Assembly (NCBI GenBank): GCA_021784255.1
Contig: JAJXSZ010000114.1
Span: 1 to 8,926 of the forward strand
Length of the DNA: 8,926 bases
Source of the DNA: Pseudomonadota bacterium
Lineage (GTDB): Bacteria; Pseudomonadota; Alphaproteobacteria; Acetobacterales; Acetobacteraceae
Direction: 5' to 3'
The notes under the pieces are model-generated. The model worked only from the letters and a program-made list of their open reading frames with translations, had not been told where the DNA came from and searched no databases. Position numbers and translations under genes: made by a program. Below are positions 7,202 through 8,926 of this stretch, one piece after another; position 1 is the first letter of the stretch, and each line of letters opens with the position of its first letter.

Positions 7202-7321
7202 GTCGGGAGCCATGTCTCCGACCAGATAGAATTATCTGGCTGGATTTCCTGCTCCAGGAAACCTGGAATCCGGAGCAGCTTATCTCCGGACTGCTGAGCC
7301 GGACGGGCTCAGACCGATCGG
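7202..7321. repeat. Cluster of short inverted repeats at a convergent gene junction
   Basis: Back-to-back stem-loops can be read directly. GTCGG/CCGAC (7202-7222) has a further AG/CT pairing and one bulged G. CCAGATA/TATCTGG (7222-7239, loop GAAT), TTTCCTG/CAGGAAA (7245-7261, loop CTC), TCCAGG/CCTGGA (7253-7267, loop AAA), TCCGGAG/CTCCGGA (7269-7290, loop 8 nt) and CTGAGCC/GGCTCAG (7294-7312, loop GGACG) are perfect. CCGATCGG (7314-7321) is palindromic. CTGCTCC (7249-7255) can also pair with GGAGCAG (7272-7278), so several folds are mutually exclusive. The units differ in sequence, so this is not a tandem repeat. The position between convergent genes suggests bidirectional transcription stopping or 3'-end protection, but no hairpin has a good T-run on either strand. 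Confidence 0.6.
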
Positions 7322-7329
7322 AGGTTGCC

Positions 7330-8076
7330 CTAGCCGCTCCACCCGAGATGGCTCAGGAAATCGCGCGTGCGTTCGACCGTGGGCGCGTCGAAGATCTGGG
7401 CCGGCGGCCCCTCCTCGATGATGCGCCCGCGCTCGAAGACGGCGACGCGGTCGGCGACGCGGCGAGCGAAGCTCATCTCGTGGGTCACGACGATCATCGT
7501 CATGCCTTCCTCGGCAAGGCGCTTCATGACGCCGAGCACCTCGCCGATTGTTTCGGGGTCGAGTGCTGACGTGGGTTCGTCGAACAGCATCACCTCGGGC
7601 TCCATGGCGAGCGCCCGGGCGATGGCGACACGTTGCTGCTGGCCACCGGACAGACTGGCAGGGTAGCTCGCGGCCTTATCGGCGAGACCGACCTTGTCGA
7701 GCAGCGTGCGGGCGCGCGCCTCGGCCTCGGCGCGAGGCAGGCGCAGCACCGTGACTGGCCCGATCAAGACATTGGCGAGCACCGTGCGGTGCGGAAACAG
7801 CTCGAAATTCTGAAACACCATTCCCATGCGGCGGCGCATCAGCCGGACGCCCCTCGCGTCCGTGGGCAGGACCTTGCCGTCGAGCAGGATGCTGCCGTCG
7901 TCGATCGCCTCGAGCCCGTTCGTGCAGCGCAGCAGCGTCGATTTGCCGGAGCCGGAGGGGCCGATCAGGCAGACGACCTCGCGCCTGGCAATGGTGAGCG
8001 AGACGCCGTCCAGCGCCGTGAAATCGCCGAAGCGCTTGCGCACGTCGCGGTATTCGATGACGGGGGGTGCGGTCAT
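7330..8076 (-). CDS. Polar amino acid ABC importer, ATP-binding protein (GlnQ/HisP type)
   Basis: This 248-residue protein is a complete single-domain ABC ATPase of the polar-amino-acid uptake family. It has Walker A GPSGSGKST (39-47), Q-loop Gln89 in MVFQNFELFPH, signature LSGGQQQR (142-149), Walker B VMLFDEPTSALDP (162-174) and H-loop His199 in VVTHEMSFAR. MVFQNFELFPH, LARAL-type spacing and THEMxFAR are characteristic of GlnQ, HisP and GltL proteins. It sits on the inner face of the membrane and drives import by ATP hydrolysis. The start at 8076 overlaps the upstream permease stop by 4 bp (ATGA), so translation is probably coupled. It is the last gene of its operon, and the stop abuts the hairpin-rich junction. 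The substrate cannot be told from the ATPase; glutamate, glutamine, histidine, arginine, cystine or opines are all possible. Confidence 0.93.
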   Translation of the reverse strand: MTAPPVIEYRDVRKRFGDFTALDGVSLTIARREVVCLIGPSGSGKSTLLRCTNGLEAIDDGSILLDGKVLPTDARGVRLMRRRMGMVFQNFELFPHRTVLANVLIGPVTVLRLPRAEAEARARTLLDKVGLADKAASYPASLSGGQQQRVAIARALAMEPEVMLFDEPTSALDPETIGEVLGVMKRLAEEGMTMIVVTHEMSFARRVADRVAVFERGRIIEEGPPAQIFDAPTVERTRDFLSHLGWSG

Positions 8077-8732
8077 TCGCTGATTCCGAAGTGACGGTTG
8101 ATGGCATCGACCAGCTTCGCCTGGGGGTATCCGAGCATCCAGTAGATCGCCGCCATCGCCGTCAGCATTTCCAGGACGCGGAAGGTCTGCGAGCGGATCT
8201 CCATCGCGGTGTAGGCGAGCTCGCCGACCGAAATCACGGAGACCAGCGACGTGTCCTTGAACAAAGCGACCCAGGTGCTGGCGAGCACCGGCAGGACACG
8301 GCGCAGCGCCTGGGGCAGGACAACTTCGCGCATCGCTTGCAGGCGGCTCATGCCCAGCGCCAGCGCCGCCTCGCCCTGGCCGCGGCGGATCGAGACGATG
8401 CCGGCTCGGAATGTTTCGCCATTGTACGCGGAGACGTTGAGCGAAAGGGCGACCAGAGCGGTGGCGAACGGAGAGAAGGCGATGCCGGTGGCGAGCGGGA
8501 GAATGTAGTAGGTGGCATAGATAACGAGGATCAGCGGCAGGTTACGGAAGAACTCCGTGAAGGTGGTGCTGGCCCAGGCCAGCGGGCGGATGCCCGAGAG
8601 GCGCAGCATGGCGACGATGAGGCCCCCGGGGAGGGCGATCGCCATCGTGGCGACGGCGAGGAGGATCGTGAGTGCGGTGCCCTGCGCCAGGGCGCCCGCA
8701 TGATCCCAGACGACGGCCCAGTCGAGCTTCAT
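8073..8732 (-). CDS. Polar amino acid ABC importer, permease (HisM/GlnP type)
   Basis: The 219 residues carry about five membrane segments (roughly 17-43, 62-83, 86-103, 147-168, 186-206). The family N-terminal motif is FTEFFRNLPLILVIY (58-72). The cytoplasmic EAA loop that docks on the ATPase is GQGEAALALGMSRLQAMREV (118-137), followed by LPQALRRVLP. GETFRAGI (105-112) before the EAA loop is typical of the His/Glu/Gln/Arg/opine permease family. The start at 8732 overlaps the stop of the preceding permease by 4 bp, and its own stop overlaps the ATPase start by 4 bp, so the three genes form one translationally coupled unit. The two permeases presumably form a heterodimer. The Shine-Dalgarno is weak, consistent with coupling. 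Confidence 0.92.
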   Translation of the reverse strand: MKLDWAVVWDHAGALAQGTALTILLAVATMAIALPGGLIVAMLRLSGIRPLAWASTTFTEFFRNLPLILVIYATYYILPLATGIAFSPFATALVALSLNVSAYNGETFRAGIVSIRRGQGEAALALGMSRLQAMREVVLPQALRRVLPVLASTWVALFKDTSLVSVISVGELAYTAMEIRSQTFRVLEMLTAMAAIYWMLGYPQAKLVDAINRHFGISE

Positions 8733-8926
8733 GAGCGACCGAGCGGGGCGAGGCGCGTGTAGACCATGTCGATCGCGCGCGTGGTGGGAAACACGATGAT
8801 AAAATATACCGCCATCGCAACGAGAAAGACCTCGACCGGGCGGAAACTCTGGCCGGCAAGGGTCTGAGAGCGGTTCATGTATTCCGGAACCGCGATGACC
8901 GTCGCGATCGCCGTATCCTTGATCGC
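8729..8926 (-). CDS. Polar amino acid ABC importer, second permease (C-terminal 65 codons, runs off the right edge)
   Basis: Reading leftward from the edge, the open frame encodes AIKDTAIATVIAVPEYMNRS, then QTLAGQSFRPVEVFLVAMAV, then YFIIVFPTTRAIDMVYTRLA, ending PLGRS before TGA at 8731-8729. The IKDTxxATVI...PEYMxRSQTL...FRPVEVF pattern is the C-terminal part of His/Glu/Gln/Arg/opine-type permeases, after the EAA loop. The hydrophobic stretch is the final membrane helix. The N-terminus, EAA loop and promoter lie outside the window. The ATGA overlap joins it to the next permease. A substrate-binding protein gene would be expected further upstream on this strand. Confidence 0.88.
   Translation of the reverse strand, partial: AIKDTAIATVIAVPEYMNRSQTLAGQSFRPVEVFLVAMAVYFIIVFPTTRAIDMVYTRLAPLGRS

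Noticed and set aside
7348..8094. Plus-strand frames across the ABC ATPase and permease genes
   Set aside because: Shadows of genes with complete Walker A, signature, Walker B and EAA motifs on the minus strand.

Overview
The window is a GC-rich (very roughly two-thirds G+C) stretch of bacterial chromosome with housekeeping content. The protein families point to an alphaproteobacterium, and the membrane protein at about 6.5-7.2 kb together with the ptsP/rodZ pairing suggests Rhodospirillales, possibly Acetobacteraceae. That placement is an inference from family resemblance; no rRNA or other marker is present. I found no mobile element, CRISPR array, tRNA, rRNA, phage gene or defence gene.

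Layout from left to right. (1) Leftward: the N-terminal 190 codons of a RodZ-type cytoskeletal helix-turn-helix membrane protein, running off the left edge. It has its own predicted promoter in the 238-bp gap behind ptsP. (2) Leftward: ptsP, encoding GAF-containing enzyme I of the nitrogen phosphotransferase system, complete. (3) A 143-bp divergent promoter region. (4) Rightward: glmU and glmS, 4 bp apart, encoding two of the three enzymes of UDP-N-acetylglucosamine synthesis. (5) Rightward, after a 162-bp gap: a small six-helix membrane protein resembling the VC0807 family, function unknown. (6) A 171-bp convergent junction packed with short perfect hairpins. (7) Leftward: the distal part of a polar-amino-acid ABC importer operon, with two permease genes (the first truncated by the right edge) and the ATPase gene, joined by 4-bp ATGA overlaps.

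How the genes relate. GlmS makes glucosamine-6-phosphate and GlmU makes UDP-GlcNAc, the precursor for peptidoglycan and lipid A. RodZ organises the MreB elongation machinery that consumes such precursors. Enzyme I-Ntr starts a phosphorelay linked to nitrogen status, and GlmS consumes glutamine. The left two-thirds can therefore be read as a neighbourhood connecting nitrogen status to cell-wall building, although only the gene positions are direct evidence. The ABC importer is a separate unit; its substrate-binding protein gene is not in the window.

Nothing here looks like a new multi-gene system. The points most worth a second look are the hairpin cluster at 7161-7321, the possible leaderless start of glmU, the GAACG repeats in the divergent promoter, and the unexplained membrane protein.
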